Below are positions 28,547-37,574 of a stretch of 64,000 nucleotides of DNA, in pieces (the stretch's first letter is position 1; every line of letters begins with the position of its first letter). The notes under the pieces are model-generated. The model did not search any database, had not been told where the DNA came from, and worked only from the letters and a program-made list of their open reading frames with translations. The stretch is from Undibacterium parvum (lineage in GTDB: Bacteria; Pseudomonadota; Gammaproteobacteria; Burkholderiales; Burkholderiaceae_D). Location of the stretch: the NCBI RefSeq assembly GCF_003955735.1, contig NZ_CP034464.1, positions 1,240,001-1,304,000 of the forward strand, read 5' to 3'. The translations under genes and the position numbers were made by a program.

Positions 28547-29794
28547 ATGCAAACCGACGCATTACGTATCAATGGTTCCCGCCTATGGTCAGCCATCATG
28601 GAGTTGGCGCAGATCGGCGCCACTGCCAAAGGCGGTGTGAAACGTCTGGCCTTAACTGAACTCGATAAGCAAGGCCGCGATCTGGTGGTTGGCTGGGGCA
28701 AGCAGGCGGGCTTAAGCATCACGGTGGACCAGATCGGCAATGTTTTCATGCGCAGGGAAGGCACAAACCCGGCGCTGCCGCCGATAGTCTCAGGCAGCCA
28801 CATCGACACCCAGCCCACGGGCGGCAAATTCGATGGCAATTACGGCGTGCTGGCTGCGCTGGAAGTGGTGCGCACGCTGAACGATCACAAGATACTAACC
28901 GAAGCGCCGATAGAGGTAGCGTTCTGGACCAATGAAGAAGGCTCGCGCTTTGTGCCGGTGATGATGGGCTCAGGCGTATTCTGCGGTGCCTTCAGCCTGG
29001 ACACTGCGTATGCCGCCTGCGACACTGAGGGCAAGAACGTCAAGGATGAGTTGCAAGGCATAGGCTATCTGGGCAGGCAAGTACCGGGCAACCATCCTAT
29101 CGGAGCCTACTTTGAAGCCCACATAGAGCAAGGCCCAGTGCTGGAAGACGCCGACAAGGTCATCGGTGTGGTACCAGCGGTCATGGGATTATCCTGGTAC
29201 GACTGCGTGGTCACCGGCATGGAGGCGCACGCTGGCCCGACACCCATGCACCTGCGCAAAGACGCGCTGCAAGTGGCGACAAAAATCATGCAAGAAGTAG
29301 TCAATATCGGCAACCGTTATCCGCCGTATGGGCGCGGCACGGTGGGCATGGTGCAGGTGTTTCCGAACAGCCGCAACGTGATCCCGGGCGAAGTCAAATT
29401 TAGTATAGACCTACGCAATATCAACGACGAATTACTCAATAAAATGCATGAGGAAATTCTCGCCTTCGCCGAAAAAATCGCGGTCGAGACTGGCCTGAAA
29501 ATTCACACTGAGCGCGTCTCGTATTACCCGCCCTGCCCCTTCCATCCGGAATGTGTGGATGCGGTCAGAAGCGCCACCGCTAAACTCGGTTACAGCAATA
29601 TGGACGTGGTCTCAGGCGCAGGCCACGACGCAATCTACGCCGCCAGGCTGGCACCGGCTGGCATGATTTTCGTGCCTTGCAAGGACGGTATCAGCCACAA
29701 CGAGATCGAAGACGCCAGAGCCGATCATCTGGAAGCCGGTTGCAATGTGCTCTTGCATGCCATGCTGGAGCGGGCGAAAGTGCTGGTGAATTGA
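28547..29794 (+). CDS. Beta-ureidopropionase-type Zn-dependent amidohydrolase (M20/hydantoinase-carbamoylase)
   Basis: A 415-residue protein from the ATG at 28547. The open frame extends 48 codons further up, but that region contains a REP hairpin and is not protein-like. Metal ligands appear in SGSHIDTQP (His85), GGKFDGNYG (Asp96) and WTNEEGSRF (Glu130/Glu131). EAHIEQGPVLE is the family hallmark. It should hydrolyse N-carbamyl-beta-alanine to beta-alanine, ammonia and CO2, the last step of reductive pyrimidine breakdown. Members of this family also act on allantoate or other carbamoyl compounds, but the position after hydA argues for this role. Confidence 0.9.
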   Translation: MQTDALRINGSRLWSAIMELAQIGATAKGGVKRLALTELDKQGRDLVVGWGKQAGLSITVDQIGNVFMRREGTNPALPPIVSGSHIDTQPTGGKFDGNYGVLAALEVVRTLNDHKILTEAPIEVAFWTNEEGSRFVPVMMGSGVFCGAFSLDTAYAACDTEGKNVKDELQGIGYLGRQVPGNHPIGAYFEAHIEQGPVLEDADKVIGVVPAVMGLSWYDCVVTGMEAHAGPTPMHLRKDALQVATKIMQEVVNIGNRYPPYGRGTVGMVQVFPNSRNVIPGEVKFSIDLRNINDELLNKMHEEILAFAEKIAVETGLKIHTERVSYYPPCPFHPECVDAVRSATAKLGYSNMDVVSGAGHDAIYAARLAPAGMIFVPCKDGISHNEIEDARADHLEAGCNVLLHAMLERAKVLVN

Positions 29795-29805
29795 TTTTCT
29801 AAAAC

Positions 29806-29836
29806 GTAGGGTGGGCACGGCATCATCGTGCCCACG
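29806..29836. repeat. Left REP hairpin flanking the RAYT gene
   Basis: GTAGGGTGGGCA and TGCCCACG around an 11-nt centre. It is in inverted orientation to the hairpin at 30434. Confidence 0.75.
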
Positions 29837-29886
29837 CGTATCGATTGATAAGTGGCCAAACTCGCAAGCACCGACGCTTGCATTTT

Positions 29887-30402
29887 CTAAGCGATGGCCC
29901 AATCGTGTGGATATGTTCCACTTTTCACATATCGATGAAAGCTCGAATACGGCCAATCAAGCACACGATCAACCAAGCGGTGTTTCACCGGATTGAAATG
30001 TAAATAATCCATGTGACGAGCATAGTCGGCGTCATCACGAATTTGATGCTCCCAAAAACGTCGTTGCCAGATGGTCGATTCGCGATGTTTTTGTTTAGAC
30101 GGAGTGATCCAATCATCGCGAAAATAGCTAGCCTTGCATGCCAACGATACCTTTCTTTTAATCATCATCCAGCGCGTAGAAAAATCCACATCTCCTTCGG
30201 GTAAAGTCCAAATACAATGCAAATGATCTGGTAACAAAACCCATGCATCAATAACGAAAGGTCGGGAGCAGCGCACCGATTCAATTGCTCCTCTCAAAGT
30301 ATCGCGGACAAGTTCATCACATAAAATGGTCTGTCGACGGTAAGTAACAACGGTAAAAAAATAGGTGCCCCCTGCGACAGACGAACGACGATAATGCGAC
30401 AC
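29887..30402 (-). CDS. REP-associated tyrosine transposase (RAYT, Y1/IS200-like)
   Basis: A 171-residue protein. The N-terminal SVAGGTYFFTVVTYRRQ and the central PDHLHCIWTLPEGD, which contains the His-x-His metal pair, mark the transposase 17/Y1 family. The C-terminal region HMDYLHFNPVKHRLVDRV holds the catalytic Tyr area typical of RAYTs. Such proteins bind and cleave REP hairpins. Inverted GTAGGGTGGGCA hairpins on both sides support this. RAYTs are usually single-copy domesticated relatives of IS200 and do not move as ordinary insertion sequences. Confidence 0.88.
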   Translation of the reverse strand: MSHYRRSSVAGGTYFFTVVTYRRQTILCDELVRDTLRGAIESVRCSRPFVIDAWVLLPDHLHCIWTLPEGDVDFSTRWMMIKRKVSLACKASYFRDDWITPSKQKHRESTIWQRRFWEHQIRDDADYARHMDYLHFNPVKHRLVDRVLDWPYSSFHRYVKSGTYPHDWAIA

Positions 30403-30433
30403 AGAAACTCCTAAGCAAAATAATCTGTTCCCG

Positions 30434-30460
30434 CGTGGGCAAAAAAACTGCCCACCCTAC
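30434..30460. repeat. Right REP hairpin flanking the RAYT gene
   Basis: CGTGGGCA and TGCCCACCCTAC around AAAAAAC: the mirror image of the left hairpin. Confidence 0.75.
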
Positions 30461-30474
30461 TTGATCTAAAAGAA

Positions 30475-31125
30475 TCAATAAAACGGTGCCTGTATGCCTT
30501 CCATCTCGAAAGTTTTGATGATAGATCGACGTTCGAATAGCCGCTGTAAATACGGGCCTAACTGAGCATAGTCACGCGCTGGTTTTTGCATGCCACGGGT
30601 CCAGCGGCACAGCATAAACAAAAACAGGTCAGCGATACTGACTTGCTCACCGAGCAGATACGCACCTTGAGCTTGCGCCAGATGATCGTCGATATAGCCT
30701 AGCATTTGCGCCACGCGCTGCTCCGCATGGGCCTTAACCTGAGCCGCACCTGCGACATCATCATGCAGACGTTCCGGGTAAAAATAACTCAGTAACTCCG
30801 CTTGCAAAGTATTAGTCAAATACATCATCCACTGATACAAGCGGGCGCGCTCTGGCGTGCCAAGCGCAGGTGAAAAATTTATCGCCTTGTGTTGCGCAGC
30901 ATATTGATCGGCCAGATACAGGCAAATCGCAGCGCTCTCGGTCAACTGCAAATCGCCATCAATCAAGAGCGGGATCTTGCCGTTCGGATTAAGCTTCAGA
31001 TAGGCCGCTTGTTGATGTTCTTGCTTACTGGTATCGACCAGCACCAGTTCGTAGGGCAAGCCCAGCTCTTCCAATAAAAAATGCGGGGCCAAACAGGCGG
31101 TTCCAGGCGAATAATAGAGTTGCAT
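30475..31125 (-). CDS. Glutathione S-transferase
   Basis: A 216-residue protein taken from Met at 31123-31125, since GST N-termini usually begin MxLYYSPG. ATGs at 31128 and 31137 are in frame. The thioredoxin-like N-terminal domain has LYYSPGTACLAPH and the cis-Pro and Ser-binding region LTESAAICLYLADQ (glutathione gamma-glutamyl site). The helical C-terminal domain includes ISIADLFLFMLCRW. It is most like beta-class and theta-like bacterial GSTs. The electrophile it acts on is unknown. It lies beside the RAYT unit and has no operon partners. Confidence 0.88.
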   Translation of the reverse strand: MQLYYSPGTACLAPHFLLEELGLPYELVLVDTSKQEHQQAAYLKLNPNGKIPLLIDGDLQLTESAAICLYLADQYAAQHKAINFSPALGTPERARLYQWMMYLTNTLQAELLSYFYPERLHDDVAGAAQVKAHAEQRVAQMLGYIDDHLAQAQGAYLLGEQVSIADLFLFMLCRWTRGMQKPARDYAQLGPYLQRLFERRSIIKTFEMEGIQAPFY

Positions 31126-31280
31126 CATGAGATCCATAGACGTTAAGAGGAAGAAACTGGTGGCTAGCTGGTCATGCGCTATCAGCCGAGCTTAGCTGCC
31201 AGCATAATAGCAGAGCATTGCTAGCAAAAAAACAGCCTAAAATGGAAGCGGGGAAAGCATTTTCACTAAGCTGAGTTGGC

Positions 31281-31347
31281 AAGGCGCAATCAGCATGCGG
31301 CTTGCAGGCCGAAATGCCGCCAGCAGGCGCATAGAATATGCGCCTGC
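31281..31347. repeat. Repeat family B, degenerate copy 4
   Basis: The right arm AGGCGCATAGAATATGCGCC is recognisable. The left arm is reduced to CAATCAGCATGCGG. Confidence 0.55.
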
Positions 31348-31371
31348 ACTTTGCGGAACTTCTAAAAACCT

Positions 31372-31576
31372 GTAACTGTTCAGCCTAATATACAAAGCCC
31401 TTCTCCCGCTCGCGGGAGAAGGGTTGGAATGAGGGTAGTTTAAATTTGCACAATGTTTGATTTTTCATATTGCTAAGCGCATCAGTTATTTGAAGGCAAG
31501 CGTTGCTCAATCACCCTCACCCCGGCCCTCTCCCGCTAGCGGGCGAGGGAGTTTTCATCGCTGGCTGAACAGTAAC
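31372..31576. repeat. Repeat family C, copy 3 (CTCTCCCGC/REP core)
   Basis: Ends GTAACTGTTCAGCC and GGCTGAACAGTAAC are a perfect 14-bp inverted repeat. The core has a CTTCTCCCGCTCGCGGGAGAAG hairpin near the left and a CCCTCTCCCGCTAGCGGGCGAGGG-type hairpin near the right. It is about 205 bp long and closely related to the copy at 42.0 kb. Confidence 0.8.
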
Positions 31577-31595
31577 AAAAACCTATAAATTATTC

Positions 31596-31669
31596 CGACT
31601 AGGCGTAAGCCCGAAGACGGTATTTACGGCAAACGCGTACAAGGACGCTGGGCGGTTTTGCGTAAGTCC
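31596..31669. repeat. Repeat family A, 5'-truncated copy
   Basis: The right end GGCGGTTTTGCGTAAGTCC is intact. The left terminal repeat is missing. It ends about 110 bp before the FecR/DUF6600 gene. Confidence 0.7.
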
Positions 31670-31777
31670 TATAAATGCAGATTTTTCCAAATCGTGACAT
31701 CCAAACCGCGGGCAGCTGCGTTAAGTACTTATCTCTATCTGCGTCCCAGATTCCGGCCCACTTTCAGAAAGCCCAAA

Positions 31778-33916
31778 ATGCCTGCATTTCAGCAATACCC
31801 TGCTCGCCTACTCTGTGCTGTACTGCTCGTGTGCAATTTTCTCGCGAGTGGCTGGGCGCAGGCTCAGGAAGATCCGCCGAGCCGGGTGGCGCGCCTGAGT
31901 TACACCCTGGGCAGCGTCAGTCTGGCGCCTGCTGGTACTGAGCAATGGCTAGTGGCAGATCCTAACCGGCCACTGACTTCCGGTGACCGGCTGTGGGTGC
32001 CCGCTGGTGCCAGGGCCGAGCTGCATTTGGGTGCCAGCAGTTTGCGGCTGGCAGAAAATACCGGGATCACTATCGTCAAACTGAGCGACCATCAGCTGCA
32101 GCTCACCATCAGCACGGGCACGCTGATAATCCGTCAACGCAGTCTGGGTAGCCAGGAGGTGATAGAGCTCAACACGCCGAATTTAGCCTTTGCATTGCAG
32201 GAAGCGGGCGAGTACAAGCTTACAGTTTCACCGAATCAGAGCAGCATTATGGTAAGACGTGGTACTGGAATCGCCTATGGCGAACGCGATAGCATCACTC
32301 TGCACGAAGCCGAACAAGTCAACTTTTCTGGCAATAATCTGGCGCACAATAGCATCGCTAGAATGCCGCCCTACGATGAGTTTGATTTGTGGGTGAATGA
32401 GCGCGACAAGCTGGAAGATAACTCGGTCTCGGCGCGCTATGTATCGCGCGAAGTCATCGGTTATCAGCAACTCGATCAACATGGCAGCTGGGAGACCCAT
32501 GTTGAGTATGGGGCGATCTGGATCCCGCGCACTGTCGAGGTTGGATGGGCGCCGTATCGCAACGGCAATTGGGTTTGGGTAGCACCGTGGGGCTGGACTT
32601 GGGTAGACCGCGCGCCCTGGGGTTTTGCGCCCTTCCACTATGGACGCTGGGCCTGTATCGGCCCACGCTGGGTCTGGGTACCGGGCCCCTATCTGCATCA
32701 CGCTTCGCCGGTGTATGCACCAGCGCTGGTGGCCTTTGTCGGTGCTGCGCCTGGCGTGCATCTGAATATTAATATCAACACTGGATCGCATCCGCATCCA
32801 GCCTGGCTACCACTGGCGCCTGGCGAGGTCTATCGCCCGTATTACCGTGGCAGCAGCGCCTATATTGAACGCCTCAACCAGCATCAGGACTATCGCGCCA
32901 GCATCAATCAAAATAATAACCAACATAATACCCCGCTTGGCGATAATCAAGCCAACCGCCCCTACCGCAACCAAGCCTTACCAAATGCCATCAGCTCTAT
33001 GCCAGAAAATCAATTCCTGCGCGGTCAAGCCAGTAGCGTGAACCCGGCTCTGCTAGGCGCGACACTGGTGAATAACAGAGCGGCCAGCACCCAGAGCGCA
33101 GCACTGCCGCCCTCCACCGAGAGCATCTACGGCAATGCCAAACGGATTGCCACACCGGCCAATGATGCATGGATGCGCCGGGCAGTGATACCAAGCCCAG
33201 AGCGCGCCAGCAGCTATCGCTCGGCCATACAAGAGCGCAATGCGGAGCAAATTGCAGAACATGACAAGCCTAGATATGCGCCTCACTATGGCAACCGAAT
33301 AGCCACTCCAGCAACCTCATACAACGACAACTTGGCGCCGCCAAACGAGCTTAGAAACCGCCCTAGCCCTAGCCTTAGCATGACAGCGCCAGCCGCGGTC
33401 CAGCCTGAGCGCGCCCGCAGCAATGCGGTGGATTATCGCAACCCTATACAAAACCCGGCTAACACGGCTTCCTATGCGGCACCGCCAAACCTGCCAGCGA
33501 AGCCCAGCCCCACTTCAAACTATGCCGGATGGACTCAAAACAATCCAGCCCAAGCCATCTTGCAAGAAAATGAAAGAGCCCGCGATGCGGAACGTCAACA
33601 AGCTGAACGCCGCGCTGAGCAGCAAACAGAGCGACGCAATCAGAACGAGCGCGAAGCCTATGGAGTTCGCAATCAGCCGTCTGGCAATTATCAAGTCGAA
33701 CAAAATCAAAGAAGAAGTGAAGCGCCTAGGACGATGACGGAGAGCAATCACAATGCGCGAGCCACAATAGCGCCGCAAGAAACGGTACGTGTAAATCCAA
33801 CGCCAGAAGTCAGGCCGGTCACCCAAGCCCGCCCCGACCGCGCCAGCATCGCCGAGCCCAAAGAGAACCCGCGCAACAACCACAGAACCGGGCAAGCCAG
33901 AGAACTAGAGCGATGA
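31778..33916 (+). CDS. FecR/DUF6600 domain-containing exported protein
   Basis: A 712-residue protein from the ATG at 31778, the first that opens into a signal peptide (residues about 8-30, ending GWAQAQ). Earlier in-frame codons overlap a repeat. Residues about 38-190 resemble a FecR-like beta domain (PLTSGDRLWVPAGARAEL). Residues about 228-305 are the Trp-rich DUF6600 segment with WVWVAPWGWTWVDRAPWG and YGRWACIGPRWVWVPG. The rest, about residues 310-712, is low-complexity, rich in Asn, Gln, Pro and Arg, and likely disordered. Such proteins are exported, but their function is unknown. No sigma factor gene is adjacent. Confidence 0.75.
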   Translation: MPAFQQYPARLLCAVLLVCNFLASGWAQAQEDPPSRVARLSYTLGSVSLAPAGTEQWLVADPNRPLTSGDRLWVPAGARAELHLGASSLRLAENTGITIVKLSDHQLQLTISTGTLIIRQRSLGSQEVIELNTPNLAFALQEAGEYKLTVSPNQSSIMVRRGTGIAYGERDSITLHEAEQVNFSGNNLAHNSIARMPPYDEFDLWVNERDKLEDNSVSARYVSREVIGYQQLDQHGSWETHVEYGAIWIPRTVEVGWAPYRNGNWVWVAPWGWTWVDRAPWGFAPFHYGRWACIGPRWVWVPGPYLHHASPVYAPALVAFVGAAPGVHLNININTGSHPHPAWLPLAPGEVYRPYYRGSSAYIERLNQHQDYRASINQNNNQHNTPLGDNQANRPYRNQALPNAISSMPENQFLRGQASSVNPALLGATLVNNRAASTQSAALPPSTESIYGNAKRIATPANDAWMRRAVIPSPERASSYRSAIQERNAEQIAEHDKPRYAPHYGNRIATPATSYNDNLAPPNELRNRPSPSLSMTAPAAVQPERARSNAVDYRNPIQNPANTASYAAPPNLPAKPSPTSNYAGWTQNNPAQAILQENERARDAERQQAERRAEQQTERRNQNEREAYGVRNQPSGNYQVEQNQRRSEAPRTMTESNHNARATIAPQETVRVNPTPEVRPVTQARPDRASIAEPKENPRNNHRTGQARELER

Positions 33917-34215
33917 GCGCACACAACTTGCATTTCGATTCATGTAGAGCGTACAGATTGTGTTGGGCGATACACATTCCCTTTTTCTGCCAACGGTCGG
34001 TTTTCCTTCCAGACCACGGTATAGTTTTTCGCCTTATACACTGCGGCGTCCTTATCCATCTTTGCACAAGACGCAAAGAGATGAGCGCAAGTCCGCCACC
34101 GCAGGGCTAGCGGCGGGACAGATACAGAGCTCGCATAAAAGCTGCCATCTGTATCTTGACGCTGTTTGGCCGCGCTCCTAGACTAGCCTCACCTGATACC
34201 CACCGATAGATCCAC
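33917..34215. other. Gene-free stretch before the LysE gene
   Basis: It contains a 9-bp inverted repeat (AGATACAGA/TCTGTATCT, 34120-34156) without a T-run. No credible small gene was seen. Confidence 0.5.
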
Positions 34216-34800
34216 ATGACCGAACTACTACCCTTGATGACGTATTGTTTTGTGATGTCGGGTACCCCCGGGCCAAACAACGTCATGCTGGCCAGCTCGG
34301 GCGCAAATTTCGGTTACCGTGGTGCGCTGCCGGCGATACTAGGCATACAGTTCGGCGTCTTCGTACAAACTCTGGTGGTGTGTATCGGCCTGGGCAATGT
34401 GTTTATCGCCTATCCACAAATCCAGCAAGTGCTAAGGATTGCCGGTGCCCTCTATCTGGTGTATTTGGCGTGGAAATTAAGTGGCGCATCGGTAGGCGAG
34501 GCGCATGCCCCTACTCCGGTATCATTCGCTCAGGCGGCACTTTTTCAGGCACTTAATCCCAAGACCTGGGTCAAGTCTATCACCATCGCCTCGGTGTTCA
34601 TGCCGCTAGGTCTGAGCGCCAGCAGCGCTGCGCTGCTGGTCGCGGTGGTCGGGACCTTGGTAGGTTTTCCATGTAGTTCCATGTGGGCCTTGTTCGGCGT
34701 GGCGATACGTGGCTTGCTGCGCGACCCACGCAAACAGCGCGTATTCAATCTGACTATGGGTGCGACCCTGCTGATGCTGGCTGGTTTATTTTTACGCTAA
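34216..34800 (+). CDS. LysE family amino acid exporter
   Basis: A 194-residue inner-membrane protein with about five or six hydrophobic helices. The N-terminal FVMSGTPGPNNVMLASSGAN is the LysE/RhtB signature, and FQALNPKTWVKSI is the second conserved block. It should export an amino acid or a related metabolite. It is slightly short compared with the usual 205-210 residues, but both signatures and the C-terminal helix are present. An AraC-family regulator follows in the same direction. A decayed relative of its 3' third lies about 2.3 kb downstream. Confidence 0.88.
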   Translation: MTELLPLMTYCFVMSGTPGPNNVMLASSGANFGYRGALPAILGIQFGVFVQTLVVCIGLGNVFIAYPQIQQVLRIAGALYLVYLAWKLSGASVGEAHAPTPVSFAQAALFQALNPKTWVKSITIASVFMPLGLSASSAALLVAVVGTLVGFPCSSMWALFGVAIRGLLRDPRKQRVFNLTMGATLLMLAGLFLR

Positions 34801-34939
34801 ACTTCCTGCTGTGACGATGCTGGCTAAATCCTAAGAAAAGTTCTTTTGAGCAGCGGCGGTGCTTACTGTAGAATTATTTGACTATGCAGACTAGCTCCTG
34901 CTCTTCTGCCAGCTAGTTCCCGGTCTGGATAATAAGCAC

Positions 34940-35794
34940 ATGTTACTCGTACTAAAAACCCTGTTCGAGAGTGAGCTATTAAGTATTCGCCACGCCATCG
35001 CACGCCCCGCATCTACGCGCTGCAGTGAGCTCAGACATGCCAGCGCCGACGTCTTTTTATTGCCGATTGCCGGACTGTTTGCCAAGCATGACAGCCCCAG
35101 GCAACATTTCATTGCCAACCCGAATCACGCTTTGTTCTTTGGCTGTGGCCAGGCGTATAGGCTCAGTTTCCCTGGCGGTATCGGCGATGAATCGCTGCTG
35201 TTTGAATTCTCGCCAGAAGCGCTGTCTAAGCTAGTCACTGAAACCCTGGGTCTGCCGGATCTACGCTCCGCCGCACTCAACCGGCATTGCCTGCTAGCGC
35301 CAGCCACATTGCTGGAGCGCGAGCTGCTCTGGCGTCATTTAACGCTAGCCCACAGCAAGCCACTGGCGATTGAAGAACTCAGTGTGAGCGTGCTCACTAA
35401 AGCCCTGCAAACAGCCAGTAAAGATAGCAGGCTTGCCGAGCGCGCCAGACATGTGCAGAGCGTAACGCGCAGACGCCAACAAGTAGAGGTCGTAAAAGAA
35501 GCGATTTCGCTACGGCCTATGCAGGAATGGACACTCACTGAGCTAGCGCGCCTGGCCGAAACTTCACCCTACCATCTGGCACGCATCTTCAGAACCGAAG
35601 TCGGCTTACCTGTACATCGCTACCTGATACGCACCCGGCTAGGCCAGGCTTTAGAAACTATGCGTACGCAGGATCAGGATCTGACGACCATCGCCCTCGA
35701 TTGCGGCTTTGCTCATCACAGCCACTTTAGCGCCAGCTTTCGCTCGGTATTTGGCATGACGCCCTCGCGCTTACGCACGCGCATGCGGGTCTGA
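34940..35794 (+). CDS. AraC family transcriptional regulator
   Basis: A 284-residue protein. The N-terminal 150 residues are a cupin-like ligand domain without a recognised ligand. The C-terminal AraC/XylS DNA-binding domain shows the two helix-turn-helix units: WTLTELARLAETSPYHLARI, then TTIALDCGFAHHSHFSASFR with the FGMTPSRLR end. Its position 139 bp after the LysE gene on the same strand suggests that it controls this exporter, as regulators next to LysE genes often do. The inducer is unknown. Confidence 0.88.
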   Translation: MLLVLKTLFESELLSIRHAIARPASTRCSELRHASADVFLLPIAGLFAKHDSPRQHFIANPNHALFFGCGQAYRLSFPGGIGDESLLFEFSPEALSKLVTETLGLPDLRSAALNRHCLLAPATLLERELLWRHLTLAHSKPLAIEELSVSVLTKALQTASKDSRLAERARHVQSVTRRRQQVEVVKEAISLRPMQEWTLTELARLAETSPYHLARIFRTEVGLPVHRYLIRTRLGQALETMRTQDQDLTTIALDCGFAHHSHFSASFRSVFGMTPSRLRTRMRV

Positions 35795-35921
35795 GGGGAA
35801 CTTCTAACCCCCCCTTAATCGGGATGCAGCGCTAGGCGCTGGTATCGAGCAAGATCCTGATAGCGCAAATAATTCGCTTTCCCTAAGATGCAAAGATATT
35901 GCTATTTTTTAGGGAAATTTT

Positions 35922-37124
35922 ATGCCGCACTATGTCGCCAACAAAAGCTTGCTGGCTCACCCCCGCAGCCTGATACTGCTGGCTCTGCTAATGTTAGCGT
36001 TTCCCTTTTTTGCCGCCCAGTTCGGCAATGCATGGGTGCGCATCATGGATCTGGCCTTGTTGTATATCATGCTGGCCCTGGGTCTAAACATCGTGGTTGG
36101 TTTCGCCGGCCTGCTCGACCTCGGTTACATCGCCTTCTATGCACTGGGCGCGTATATGACGGCACTGCTGGCCTCACCCCAATTTGCGCTGGTACTCGAA
36201 TCCATCGTCAACCACTATCCGCTGCTAGGGAAGAGTTTGCTGTGGTTATGCGGGCCTGAGATTGCGCAAAACGGCATCCATTTATCGGTATTCTTTATCG
36301 TTCCGCTAGGCGCCGCCTTAGCGGCATTTTTCGGCGCTTTGCTGGGTGCGCCTACGCTCAAACTGCGCGGTGATTACCTGGCCGTGGTGACGCTGGGCTT
36401 TGGTGAAATCATCCGTATCTTTATCAACAACCTCAATGCCCCTATCAACCTCACCGATGGTCCGCGCGGCATCAATATGATAGACCCTATCCGTATTTTC
36501 GGGATCTCGCTGGCGGGCGAACCAGGCTCGGGCGCCAATCTGAATCTGGCCGGATATTCTATGCCCTCGGTGAATGCCTATTACTTCTTATTTCTATTTT
36601 TGTGCGTAGTGATCGCCGTCGTCTCTATACGTCTACAAAACTCGCGCTTGGGGCGAGCCTTTGTGGCAATCCGCGAAGATGAAATCGCCGCGATGGCGAT
36701 GGGTATTAACACCCGCAATATTAAATTGCTCGCCTTTGCGTTGGGGGCCTCTTTTGGCGGCGTGGCCGGGGCCATGTTTGCCTCGTTTCAAGGCTTTATT
36801 TCGCCAGAATCTTTTTCGCTGAGCGAATCGATCACGGTACTGTCTATGGTGGTGCTGGGCGGCATGGGGCATATACCCGGCGTTATCCTGGGTGCGATCT
36901 TACTCGCTGCTTTGCCAGAAATTTTGCGCTACCTGGTTGAACCGATACAGCTGCATGTATTCGGGCAGGTAGTGATAGAAGTCGAAGTCTTACGTCAATT
37001 GCTGATGGGGATGACGATGGTCCTCATCATGCTGAAACGCCCTTGCGGCCTATGGCCCAGCCCCAGACATGAAGATCGCCTAGTTCCAGAACCAGATCTA
37101 GCCACGTGCAGGTCAGCGCCCTAA
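35922..37124 (+). CDS. livM: Branched-chain amino acid ABC transporter permease, LivM type (orphan)
   Basis: A 400-residue inner-membrane protein with about ten hydrophobic segments and AGGGAAA before the start. GLNIVVGFAGLLDLGYIAFY and LRGDYLAVVTLGFGEIIRI are LivM signatures. The EAA-like loop AFVAIREDEIAAMAMGIN contacts the ATPase. LivM normally works with LivH, LivG, LivF and a binding protein, but none of these is in the window. It must therefore pair with subunits encoded elsewhere or be a leftover. Downstream comes a decayed LysE fragment and then a repeat. Confidence 0.88.
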   Translation: MPHYVANKSLLAHPRSLILLALLMLAFPFFAAQFGNAWVRIMDLALLYIMLALGLNIVVGFAGLLDLGYIAFYALGAYMTALLASPQFALVLESIVNHYPLLGKSLLWLCGPEIAQNGIHLSVFFIVPLGAALAAFFGALLGAPTLKLRGDYLAVVTLGFGEIIRIFINNLNAPINLTDGPRGINMIDPIRIFGISLAGEPGSGANLNLAGYSMPSVNAYYFLFLFLCVVIAVVSIRLQNSRLGRAFVAIREDEIAAMAMGINTRNIKLLAFALGASFGGVAGAMFASFQGFISPESFSLSESITVLSMVVLGGMGHIPGVILGAILLAALPEILRYLVEPIQLHVFGQVVIEVEVLRQLLMGMTMVLIMLKRPCGLWPSPRHEDRLVPEPDLATCRSAP

Positions 37125-37125
37125 A

Positions 37126-37313
37126 AAATGAGCGCTGGCTATGCGGCGCTGCTGCTGCCGGCAATAGGCTAACTGGTGAGCCTAGCATGCAATTCTATCT
37201 GAGCCTGGTTCGGGGTGGAGCTACGTGGCCTGCTACACGATCCACGCAAACAGCGCTTATTCAATCTGACTATGATTGCCACATTACTGCTGCTGGCCGG
37301 TTTATTTTTGCGC
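37126..37313 (+). pseudogene. Decayed 3' fragment of a second LysE family gene
   Basis: This stretch aligns end to end with the 3' third of the intact LysE gene (34608-34797). The clearest part, from 37209, translates as RGLLHDPRKQRLFNLT followed by ATLLLLAGLFLR, against RGLLRDPRKQRVFNLT and ATLLMLAGLFLR in the intact copy. Upstream, stops interrupt the frame (for example at CTATCTGAGCC and AATAGGCTAAC), and no 5' two-thirds is present. It starts 2 bp after the livM stop. Confidence 0.75.
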
Positions 37314-37376
37314 TACACGCAATCGAGTTTGCTCTTCAGTGCCAAGCAGTGGGTAGTCTAAAAATTTATATGGCAT

Positions 37377-37450
37377 GCCGCCAAGCCGCATATTCCATGC
37401 GGGCTGCAGGCCAGGCACGCTGGAGAAGCGCATGGAATATGCGCGCTGGC
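37377..37450. repeat. Repeat family B, copy 5
   Basis: AGCCGCATATTCCATGCGGG at the left and GCGCATGGAATATGCGCG at the right, with GGCTGCAGGCC in the centre. Confidence 0.75.
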
Positions 37451-37574
37451 AGGGTGCATTTTAAAATTTTAAAACGCCCTAGATAAGCGAAAAATACCTT
37501 TGACGTTATTGATCCTGGTCCTCAGCTAGCCGCTACACGATTGGCTGAGGACGGTGCTGCCTATCGAGGGCTAG

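Noticed and set aside
37519..37552. GTCCTCAGC/GCTGAGGAC hairpin after the large membrane protein gene
   Set aside because: Neither strand has a T-run after the stem, so it was not called a terminator.
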